Positions 1 through 6,857 of a DNA stretch of 64,000 nucleotides are shown here, piece after piece. A program made the translations under genes and the position numbers. Source of the DNA: Fen-1254 sp963769605 (GTDB lineage: Bacteria; Bacteroidota; Ignavibacteria; UBA10030); the NCBI GenBank assembly GCA_963769605.1, contig CAVYML010000003.1, forward strand, positions 558,001 through 622,000, given 5' to 3'. Under the pieces are notes generated by a model. That model saw only the letters and a list, made by a program, of their open reading frames with translations. It had not been told where the DNA came from and made no database searches. Positions within the stretch are counted from its first letter, which is position 1. Each line of letters begins with the position of its first letter.

Positions 1-1
1 T

Positions 2-1225
2 CAAGGCAATCCGGAAAAAATCATAGGCAGTATCATTGATATCACCGAGCGCAAACTGTATCAGAGTCAACTGATGCAGAGCCAAAAAGTACAAAGCATT
101 GGCACATTAGCGGGAGGAATTGCACATGACTTTAACAATATACTCGGCATCATTCTTGTGTTTACTTCTATTTTGGAACAGTCGAAAGGAGACGAAGAAA
201 AAATTTCAAAGAGTACAGCAACGATCATTCAAGCAGTTAATCGCGGTGCGGCGCTTGTCCGTCAGATTCTCACTTTTGCACGGCAGACGGGTGTATCGAT
301 GAAGCCTCTGAGGATTCCTGATTTGATCCGCGAGCTTGTTGTTATGTTAAAAGAGACATTTCCCGCAGTAATTGAATTTCAGACGAATGTAGAAATGGAT
401 ATTCCTATTATCAATGCCGATCAATCACAGATGCATCAAGTTCTGCTGAACCTTTGTATAAATGCGAGGGATGCAATGCCTAAAGGCGGGATCATCGGCA
501 TTGAAGTAAAAACAGTCGCGTCCGAAAGACTCGTTCCACAATTTTCAAATGCCGAGAATTGCCGATATATCTCAATCAGTGTTTCTGATACTGGTACCGG
601 GATGGACGAGGAAACAAAAAATCGTATTTTCGATCCGTTCTTTACTACAAAAGAACAGGGGAAGGGAACCGGTCTGGGATTATCCGTTGTCTATGGCGTT
701 ATTCAAGAACATCATGGGTTTATTTCAGTCGAAAGTACAGTCGGACAAGGAACGACATTCCATATATATCTCCCGATGCAGCAGGAGGAGAAAAAGATGC
801 AGGAAGCCGAAAAAGTCAAAACAGAAATGGCGCAGGGCGGATCTGAAACCATTCTTTTCGTAGAAGACGAACTGCTTTTACGGGAAGTCGTACAATCGAC
901 GCTTGAATCTATAGGTTATAAAGTAATCATCGCAGCCAATGGACAAGAAGCCGTCGATATCTACAAAAAACAGTTTAAAAATATTTCACTCGTTCTAAGT
1001 GATTTGGGATTACCCAAGCTGTCGGGAACGGATGAATTTGCCTTGCTTAAGAAGATTAATCCGAATGTCAAGGTCATTTTTGCCAGTGGATATATATCGA
1101 TAGAGACAAAATCCGAACTTCTTAAACAAGGCGCTAAAGGATTCATTTTAAAGCCGTATAATCTTAATGAAGTACTTCAGATGGTAAGAGAAGTGTTGAA
1201 TGAGAATAAGAATTTGAGTAAATAA
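2..1225 (+). CDS. hybrid sensor histidine kinase/response regulator, 3' part
   Basis: The gene is open at the left edge, so only its C-terminal part is present. The first 24 codons before the ATG at 74 are in frame and read like the end of a PAS/PAC domain (DITERKLYQSQL), so the ATG is not the real start. A HisKA segment follows, with the phospho-acceptor His in GGIAHDFNN. The HATPase has an N box (NARDAMPKGG), a G1 box (DTGTGMDEE) and a G2 box (GKGTGLGLS). A C-terminal receiver of about 120 residues carries VEDE, the acceptor Asp in LSDLGLP and Lys in KPYN. This is the architecture of cytosolic PAS hybrid kinases that relay phosphate within one chain. The signal and output are unknown. Confidence 0.9.
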   Translation, partial: QGNPEKIIGSIIDITERKLYQSQLMQSQKVQSIGTLAGGIAHDFNNILGIILVFTSILEQSKGDEEKISKSTATIIQAVNRGAALVRQILTFARQTGVSMKPLRIPDLIRELVVMLKETFPAVIEFQTNVEMDIPIINADQSQMHQVLLNLCINARDAMPKGGIIGIEVKTVASERLVPQFSNAENCRYISISVSDTGTGMDEETKNRIFDPFFTTKEQGKGTGLGLSVVYGVIQEHHGFISVESTVGQGTTFHIYLPMQQEEKKMQEAEKVKTEMAQGGSETILFVEDELLLREVVQSTLESIGYKVIIAANGQEAVDIYKKQFKNISLVLSDLGLPKLSGTDEFALLKKINPNVKVIFASGYISIETKSELLKQGAKGFILKPYNLNEVLQMVREVLNENKNLSK

Positions 1226-1290
1226 TCGCTGAGAAAGATTCAATATCAGCCGGGCAGGCCGCTTTCGGCTTCAGATTCTTCACAGCAATT

Positions 1291-1383
1291 GTAGCCGCAA
1301 CGGGTCGTCGCGGATGTTCTCTGAAATCGGAGCACTCCGAGACCAGCGGTCGCGGCTACAGAATGATATTGGACGCTGAGTAA
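1291..1383. repeat. dispersed palindromic repeat, copy 1
   Basis: The core 1291-1359 is bounded by inverted ends (GTAGCCGC and GCGGCTAC). It is followed by a tail containing ATATTGGACG and CTGAGTAA. Related copies lie at 5069-5160 and 30526-30650, and the last one shares the tail. It lies in the spacer after the histidine kinase and encodes nothing convincing. Confidence 0.55.
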
Positions 1384-1412
1384 ATACAAAAATAAGTACA
1401 TTATATAAAAAA

Positions 1413-2021
1413 GTGAAGGACATGACACCTCTCGAAATCGAATTAGTCAAGGATGCAATAAAAGATATAGATTGTTCTATCGATGGAATAAGGGACGCCA
1501 TAGAAATATTAATTGCCGATGAATCGTTTCCTTTGAATGAAAATGAAGTTTTTGTACAGTTTGTTTATGGGCGGCGAATTAAGGGAACGAAAACTTATGA
1601 TATCCAGAAAATGGGTGTAAGAATTCCCAAAGAACATTTAAATTTTGAGTTTATCGATGAAGCTATCATTGACATCAATATACAATGGCAGGAAATCAAA
1701 CAAGAATGCGAGAAGGGATTGTTAAAGATACATCGCCCTCTTTATCCATTTCATTTTGGGATTCCGTATGAAGTGAATCTCGAGTTTGTCATGATCGGAG
1801 ACCCGGCACCTTGCGGCGAAATACTTCTCGAAGTTGACGAGGTATTTATTCTCGACTCCAAAGAAAGTTTTGTTAAAGAAAAGGAATATGAACTTATCAA
1901 TATCCCCAAACGCACAGGCAAGCAAATAATATTAACGAGGGAAGAAGCGGCAAAGAAAATGCGTAAGAATGAGGACATTCTTTATGACACGAAGATCCAC
2001 GAAGAAAGGGGAAAGGAATGA
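1413..2021 (+). CDS. hypothetical protein
   Basis: I do not recognise the family. The 202-residue product is acidic and soluble, with no signal peptide or membrane segment. The N-terminus is predicted helical (EIELVKDAIKDID), the middle alternates beta-like and charged stretches, and the last 40 residues are rich in Lys and Glu. The start is uncertain. GTG at 1413 gives the full frame, while ATG at 1422 is three codons inside but has its purine tract almost touching it. The gene stands alone between the kinase and the cobalamin locus. Its final codons (TKIHEERGKE) fall in a dispersed non-coding repeat, so the C-terminus may have been extended by repeat insertion. Confidence 0.55.
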   Translation: MKDMTPLEIELVKDAIKDIDCSIDGIRDAIEILIADESFPLNENEVFVQFVYGRRIKGTKTYDIQKMGVRIPKEHLNFEFIDEAIIDINIQWQEIKQECEKGLLKIHRPLYPFHFGIPYEVNLEFVMIGDPAPCGEILLEVDEVFILDSKESFVKEKEYELINIPKRTGKQIILTREEAAKKMRKNEDILYDTKIHEERGKE

Positions 2022-2080
2022 GATAATAACTTCGTGCTCTTCGTGAAAGATCTTTTACACGAAGTTCCACGAAGGAGGAA
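1986..2080. repeat. dispersed ACACGAAG/CCACGAAG repeat cluster
   Basis: Two or three copies of a short motif (ACACGAAG, two or three bases, CCACGAAG) occur here in both orientations. Further copies sit at 6773-6797 and 38171-38192. The copies at about 1977 and 6773 also share the preceding ATTCTTTATG. No promoter or coding function is evident. Confidence 0.45.
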
Positions 2081-2167
2081 TGAAGACAATGACTTCGTTC
2101 CTTTCGTTCTTGCATGTTTATTGCAAGTTTCATAAGTTGTATTCAACACAAGTTGTTCTTTGTATAG

Positions 2168-2380
2168 ATCGTTTCGGTGTGGCGCTCAATGCGCCATGAA
2201 AAGGGAATTCCGTGATCCGCTTACGGCGGAGATTCGGAAGCTGCCCCGCAACTGTAATTTCGCTTCTTTATTGTCGTTCAGAGAATGAAGAAACTTCAGC
2301 GCTCGACGTCACTGTCCCGATCTAATCGGGATGGGAAGACAAGCTGAAGCGCGAATAAGCCAGGAGACCTGCCGGAATGA
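2168..2380 (+). promoter_or_regulatory. cobalamin riboswitch (B12 element)
   Basis: The hallmark blocks of the adenosylcobalamin aptamer are present in order: GGTG with a short GCGC hairpin, AAAAGGGAA, the GCTGCCCCGCAACTGTAA segment, a variable hairpin (TCCCGAT/ATCGGGA), GGGAAGAC, and the B12 box GCCAGGAGACCTGCC ending near 2375. It lies directly upstream of a BtuB-type receptor, the usual target. Cobalamin binding is expected to switch the downstream genes off, and the terminator at 2442-2477 is a plausible expression platform. Confidence 0.95.
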
Positions 2381-2441
2381 AGTTCCTTAAACCTTCGCGG
2401 GAAGGCGGTCTCTCATAGTTGATGTTTTTCGAGAATGAGAA

Positions 2442-2477
2442 GCCCCAATCTTTTTTTTGAAGGTTGGGGCTTTTTTC
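2442..2477 (+). terminator. rho-independent terminator, riboswitch expression platform
   Basis: GCCCCAA and TTGGGGC form the stem around a T-rich loop and a T run follows. It sits between the B12 aptamer and the start codon at 2509, with no gene end nearby, so it most likely attenuates transcription in response to cobalamin. TCTCAT and ATGAGA upstream (about 2411-2440) could form part of an alternative pairing. Confidence 0.8.
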
Positions 2478-2508
2478 ATTCACATCATTTTTAAAAGGAG
2501 AAACGGCC

Positions 2509-4449
2509 GTGAGTCAATCGTGGAAAATATTATTTATGACCGGAAGCTTTTCAATGCATTTTCTTTTTGCAGCGGACGATGACACGACAAAGATTTATTC
2601 AGTAAACGATGTTGTCGTAACGGCGACACGCACGGCAATTGCGCCCGAGGATGCACCGGCGAAGGTGCGTTTGGTCTCATTGGAAGAAATACAAAGGATC
2701 AACGGCACAACTGCTGCCGACATTTTGCAAACCCTCGACGGCGTTCAGTTGATGGATTACGGAGGAAACGGCGGCATTAAAAAAGTTTTGTTCCGCGGAC
2801 TTTCGCCGGAAAATACATCTATTCTTCTCAATGGTATGCCGATCAACGATGCGGAATACGGGTATCTCGATTTAAATTTGCTGCCGGTTGAAGACATTGA
2901 ACGAGTGGAAGTTACTCAAGGAGGGTCTTCAGCATTCTTTGGCGGCGATGCTGCAGGCGGAGTAGTGAATATTATTACACGCAAAGCCGAACGTGACATA
3001 CATGCTGTGATAACAGGAGGCGTAGGTTCTTTCGGTGCAAGGAACGGTGCTCTCGAACTTGAAGGAAGGATTGACAGCATTGGAATTGTTGCCGGTGTTG
3101 CTCAGGAATTGGGCAGCGATGATTTTCCTTTCCTGTATCACCGGATCAATGCCGCAGATACCGTACTGCATCGAATCAATGCGGATTACAAACGGACGAT
3201 TGCCTATTGGAACGGCGATTATCAGCCCTCAAGCGATATAAGTGTCAACTCGCTTATTCATTATGTGCATTTTGATCGGGGATCCCCCGGCTCTCTTTCT
3301 GATCCTTCCACAGATGCACGGCTCAGCGATGAAACTTTTCGCGCTGCTTTAGACGCCACATACCGGATTGCCGAAAATTTTTCGGCAGCACTGAACGGCA
3401 GTTATAATCATAATATTGAAATATATCGTGAACCGTCAAGCATGACCGATCTTTCCTATACAAGCAGTTCCTGTATGTTCAACGGCCAGTGCGAATGGAA
3501 TCCTGTTCCATGGGATCGGATCCTCGGCGGCGCCGAATATTGTGAGAATTCATTGAATGTTGACGGTCTTTCGTGGGGATATCCTTTGGCTATGAGTCCG
3601 TTCAGAATTCAAGAATCCGTCTATTTTTCAAACGAATGCACATTCCAAAGCGAGTCCGATTGGTTCGACCGTGTCTGTTCTTACCAAACACTGCGGGAAG
3701 ATTATTATTCAGACGTGATCGACGATGCACTTTCTCCGAAATTGGGAATCAATATCCGCATGAATAAATTATACGATGTACACATTCGCACTAGCTGGGG
3801 ACAAAATTTTCGCGTGCCGACATTTAACGATTTATATTATCCGGATTACAGCAATCCGGATTTAAGCCCGGAACGCTCGACGGCATTCGATGTCGGCATA
3901 CTGGGATCGCTCGATCGAACCGGCAGGCAGACTTTGGAAATAACGTATTTCGATATCTCTGCGAAAGATAAGATCGTCTACACGTCAAGCGGCGTGCCGT
4001 ATAACATCGGACAGGCTGAAAATACCGGTGTGGAAACACGTTACGATTATCATTCTGCCGATAACCGATTCGATGCATATACGGGCTTTTCCTTTGTCAA
4101 TGCAAGAAAGAAGGACAGAAATTCCGGAACTGATTCTACATACAACAAATATTTGCCGTATGTTCCTCTTGCATCGGGAGTTTTCGGATTGTCGTTTGAA
4201 ACCGTCTTGGGAAGAATAACCATCAACGAAACGTATACGGGATTACGCTATGTCGATGCAGTAAACAGCGGTTCTTTACCGGAATACACACTTACCGATG
4301 TAAACGTGATGGAAAGGATATCAATTTTGCCGTATCTCATAACGATCAATGCATCTATAAAAAATATTTTTAATGCGGATTATCAGTCGTATGCGGATTT
4401 TCCAATGCCCGGAAGATCGTTTAAAATATCGCTGGGGGTGGAATACTAA
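2509..4449 (+). CDS. btuB: TonB-dependent outer-membrane receptor, BtuB-like
   Basis: This is an outer-membrane beta-barrel with an N-terminal plug, expected to import cobalamin using TonB energy. I chose GTG at 2509 because AAAGGAG lies eight bases upstream. A longer reading from 2464 would begin inside the terminator. After a short hydrophobic signal segment comes a TonB-box-like stretch (DVVVTATR) and then a plug domain (ADILQTLDGVQL, NIITRK). The rest is a barrel ending in an aromatic-rich strand with a C-terminal Tyr. At 646 residues it is normal for BtuB-type receptors. The upstream cobalamin riboswitch strongly supports the substrate. It is followed by a small membrane gene, probably in one operon. 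Confidence 0.88.
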   Translation: MSQSWKILFMTGSFSMHFLFAADDDTTKIYSVNDVVVTATRTAIAPEDAPAKVRLVSLEEIQRINGTTAADILQTLDGVQLMDYGGNGGIKKVLFRGLSPENTSILLNGMPINDAEYGYLDLNLLPVEDIERVEVTQGGSSAFFGGDAAGGVVNIITRKAERDIHAVITGGVGSFGARNGALELEGRIDSIGIVAGVAQELGSDDFPFLYHRINAADTVLHRINADYKRTIAYWNGDYQPSSDISVNSLIHYVHFDRGSPGSLSDPSTDARLSDETFRAALDATYRIAENFSAALNGSYNHNIEIYREPSSMTDLSYTSSSCMFNGQCEWNPVPWDRILGGAEYCENSLNVDGLSWGYPLAMSPFRIQESVYFSNECTFQSESDWFDRVCSYQTLREDYYSDVIDDALSPKLGINIRMNKLYDVHIRTSWGQNFRVPTFNDLYYPDYSNPDLSPERSTAFDVGILGSLDRTGRQTLEITYFDISAKDKIVYTSSGVPYNIGQAENTGVETRYDYHSADNRFDAYTGFSFVNARKKDRNSGTDSTYNKYLPYVPLASGVFGLSFETVLGRITINETYTGLRYVDAVNSGSLPEYTLTDVNVMERISILPYLITINASIKNIFNADYQSYADFPMPGRSFKISLGVEY

Positions 4450-4510
4450 AAACCTCGAAATTTGTCAAATTATTTTGTATACTTTATTCATTATGTTAAC
4501 CGGAGGGTAC

Positions 4511-5038
4511 ATGCGAAAACTAATTCTTGGAGCATCGCTCATTTTTATCGCCGCACTGTCGCGTTTATTGCCGCATCCGCCGAATGTGGCTCCCATTGCC
4601 GCAATGGCATTGGCAGGCGGTGTGTATTTTGAGCGCCGATTCGCTCTTCTTATTCCGCTCGCTGCGTTGTTCTTCAGCGATTGCATTATCGGATTCCACG
4701 CCACGATTCCGTATGTCTACGGCTGCTTTATAGCAACTGGTTTGATCGGCATGTGGCTGCAGTCTCATAAGAAAGCTGTTTTTATCGCTGGCGGGACGCT
4801 GATCAGTTCGATCATCTTTTTTATTGTGACGAATTTCGGCGTATGGCTTACCGGCGGCGGGTGGTACTATCCAAAAACACTCGGCGGGTTGGCAGAATGC
4901 TACATGCTTGCGATTCCGTTTTTCCGCAACTCGCTGCTTGGGGACATCGGTTACACGGCAGTTCTCTTCGGATTATTCGAACTGATGGAATATGCTGTTC
5001 GTTCTTTCGAAAAGCCGCAGACACAAAAGATAGAGTAA
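4511..5038 (+). CDS. small integral membrane protein, DUF6580-like, candidate cobalamin ECF S-component
   Basis: The 175-residue product has five or six hydrophobic segments and no soluble domain. ATG at 4511 follows GGAGGG at 4502-4507, and an in-frame ATG at 4493 is the alternative. The sequence has the size and topology of ECF-transporter substrate-binding (S) subunits. Conserved-looking features are LLPHPPNVAPIAAMAL near the N-terminus, LTGGGWYYPKT in the middle and FRNSLLGDIGYT near the end. This layout resembles uncharacterised DUF6580-type proteins. It starts 61 bases after the BtuB-like gene and has no promoter or terminator of its own, so the riboswitch probably governs it. I infer a role in moving cobalamin or a precursor across the inner membrane. 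Confidence 0.7.
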   Translation: MRKLILGASLIFIAALSRLLPHPPNVAPIAAMALAGGVYFERRFALLIPLAALFFSDCIIGFHATIPYVYGCFIATGLIGMWLQSHKKAVFIAGGTLISSIIFFIVTNFGVWLTGGGWYYPKTLGGLAECYMLAIPFFRNSLLGDIGYTAVLFGLFELMEYAVRSFEKPQTQKIE

Positions 5039-5068
5039 TTTTTACACGGATCTCTTGTCCCGCTTCTA

Positions 5069-5160
5069 TAGCCGAGACGAGCTTGTCCCGGAAACATCGA
5101 AGTGTTTTCGGGATGGTCGCGGCTGCTCCCGTAGTCACCCTGCCCGCCGCAGGAGGGCGA
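5069..5160. repeat. dispersed palindromic repeat, copy 2
   Basis: The core (about 5069-5126) runs from TAGCCG to CGGCTGC. It contains a long imperfect hairpin shared with copy 3 (AAACATC, GATGGTCGCGGCT). The following block CCCGCCGCAGGAGGG corresponds to the CTGCGGCGGG block of copy 3. The rest of the 362-base gap before gdhA shows no gene apart from the structured leader at 5298-5371. Confidence 0.5.
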
Positions 5161-5297
5161 CCGAGGCTGCAAAGCATCGGACAGCCTGGCTTTTTTTACC
5201 CGAAAGCGGCTGATTTTATGGTTTATTTTACGTCTTGCCTGCTTGCTTTTCGGGGAAAAGGTTTTAAATTGCCCTCACAAAATAATACGAGTATCCG

Positions 5298-5371
5298 GGA
5301 CGACGATGCTTCAATGAAGTTAAGCCTTTCTGAAATTCTTCCGGGAAGGTATTCTCAAGAATCAATCGTCC
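5298..5371 (+). ncRNA. possible structured leader of the glutamate dehydrogenase gene
   Basis: A closing stem GGACGA (5298-5303) with TCGTCC (5366-5371) encloses three small hairpins: CTTC/GAAG, CTTCC/GGAAG and ATTC/GAAT. The result is cloverleaf-like but lacks tRNA consensus bases. It ends 29 bases before the gdhA start codon and does not match a riboswitch class I know. It could be an untranslated regulatory leader or chance pairing. Confidence 0.25.
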
Positions 5372-5400
5372 TGGCGGCGTTTTAAAAAAGCGAGGAATGT

Positions 5401-6741
5401 ATGTCCGACTATGTTAATAAAATTAACGCGTTAGTGAAAGTGAAAAATCCGAGTGAACCGGAATTCCATCAGGCTGTGGAAGAAGTGTGTGAATCGCTCG
5501 AACCGGTTCTGGCCTATCACCCTGAATACCGCTCGGCAAAAATTCTTGAGCGCATGGTGGAGCCGGAGCGCGTTGTGATTTTCCGTGTTCCCTGGATGGA
5601 CGATCAGGGAGAAATTCAAATCAACCGCGGATTCCGGATTCAAATGAACAGCGCTATCGGTCCCTATAAGGGCGGTTTGCGTTTCCATCCTTCGGTTACG
5701 ATGGGAATTTTAAAGTTTCTTGCCTTCGAGCAGGTGTTCAAAAACAGCTTGACAACATTGCCGATGGGAGGAGGCAAGGGCGGGTCGGATTTCGATCCGA
5801 AAGGAAAAAGCGATCACGAAGTGATGCGCTTCTGTCAAAGCTTCATGACGGAATTATTCCGTCATATCGGTCCCGACGTCGATGTTCCGGCAGGCGATAT
5901 CGGTGTCGGCGGAAGAGAGATCGGATTTCTCTTCGGTCAGTATAAACGGCTCACAAGAGAATTTACCGGAGTGTTGACCGGCAAAGGTCTAAACTGGGGA
6001 GGATCGCTCATCCGTCCGGAAGCGACCGGTTTCGGCGTTGTCTATTTCGCACAAGAAATGCTGAAGACGCGCAAGACAAGCATCGAAGGAAAAACAGTCG
6101 CAGTTTCCGGATTCGGGAATGTGGCATGGGGAGCCGTCACGAAGGCTGTGCAGCTCGGAGCAAAAGTCGTTACACTTTCAGGTCCCGACGGATTTGTGTA
6201 CGATGCAGACGGTATCAAAGGAGAAAAGATAGATTATATGCTGGAGATGCGCGCCAGTGCAAAAGACGAGGTCAAGTCGTATGCGGATAAATTCAAAGTG
6301 CAGTATGTTCCGGGCAAACATCCATGGAGTGTAAAAGCGAATGTAGCGCTGCCGTGTGCAACACAAAACGAGTTAGATGAAAACGATGCAAAGGAGCTTG
6401 TCAAAAACGGATGCCTGTGTGTAACGGAAGGAGCGAACATGCCGACGAATCTGGAAGGAATTAAAGTGTTTCATGATGCCGGTATTTTATTTTCTCCCGG
6501 CAAGGCTTCCAATGCCGGCGGCGTGGCAACATCGGGACTTGAAATGAGTCAGAACAGCATGCGACTTCCGTGGCCGAAGGAAGAAGTCGATTCGCGCCTG
6601 CATCAGATAATGCGCAGCATTCATGAAACATGCGTAACGACCGCAGAGCGTTACGGTGCGCCCGGCAATTATGTTGTCGGCGCGAATATTGCGGGATTCC
6701 TCAAAGTTGCAAATGCTATGCTCGAACAAGGATTAGTGTAG
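5401..6741 (+). CDS. gdhA: NADP-type glutamate dehydrogenase
   Basis: The enzyme interconverts 2-oxoglutarate plus ammonium and L-glutamate in the cytosol. The 446-residue length matches the hexameric small GDH class. Visible signatures are KGGLRFHPSV, the catalytic Lys region LPMGGGKGG, the PAGDIGVGGREIG loop and the Rossmann segment VSGFGNVAWGA. The C-terminal NVVG-type region (NYVVGANIAGF) is intact. Assignment to the NADPH-dependent biosynthetic form rests on overall similarity to GdhA rather than a decisive residue. The gene is monocistronic, starts at ATG 5401 after GCGAGG, and has a possibly structured leader. Confidence 0.95.
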   Translation: MSDYVNKINALVKVKNPSEPEFHQAVEEVCESLEPVLAYHPEYRSAKILERMVEPERVVIFRVPWMDDQGEIQINRGFRIQMNSAIGPYKGGLRFHPSVTMGILKFLAFEQVFKNSLTTLPMGGGKGGSDFDPKGKSDHEVMRFCQSFMTELFRHIGPDVDVPAGDIGVGGREIGFLFGQYKRLTREFTGVLTGKGLNWGGSLIRPEATGFGVVYFAQEMLKTRKTSIEGKTVAVSGFGNVAWGAVTKAVQLGAKVVTLSGPDGFVYDADGIKGEKIDYMLEMRASAKDEVKSYADKFKVQYVPGKHPWSVKANVALPCATQNELDENDAKELVKNGCLCVTEGANMPTNLEGIKVFHDAGILFSPGKASNAGGVATSGLEMSQNSMRLPWPKEEVDSRLHQIMRSIHETCVTTAERYGAPGNYVVGANIAGFLKVANAMLEQGLV

Positions 6742-6772
6742 AAAAAGCAACTGAAGCGCCGCTTGCGGTGAA

Positions 6773-6797
6773 ATTCTTTATGACACGAAGTTCCACT
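6773..6797. repeat. copy of the ACACGAAG dispersed repeat
   Basis: ATTCTTTATGACACGAAG followed by TTCCAC matches the copy at about 1977-2002. It is truncated after CCAC and runs into a T tract between gdhA and the next gene. Confidence 0.4.
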
Positions 6798-6857
6798 TTT
6801 TTTTCTTAATCCGTATATTAAGCGGGCAAACAATTCTTCACCGAAAAAGGATAATCT

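Noticed and set aside
2464..2508. Upstream in-frame extension of the BtuB-like gene
   Set aside because: It begins inside the riboswitch terminator and has no ribosome-binding site. GTG 2509 has a good one.
5298..5371. tRNA gene from the cloverleaf-like folding
   Set aside because: There is no T-loop GTTCRA, no D-loop pattern and no seven-base anticodon loop, so it is at most a structured leader.
4843..5385. 180-codon frame across the spacer before gdhA
   Set aside because: It combines an out-of-frame part of the membrane gene with the dispersed repeat and has no conserved features.
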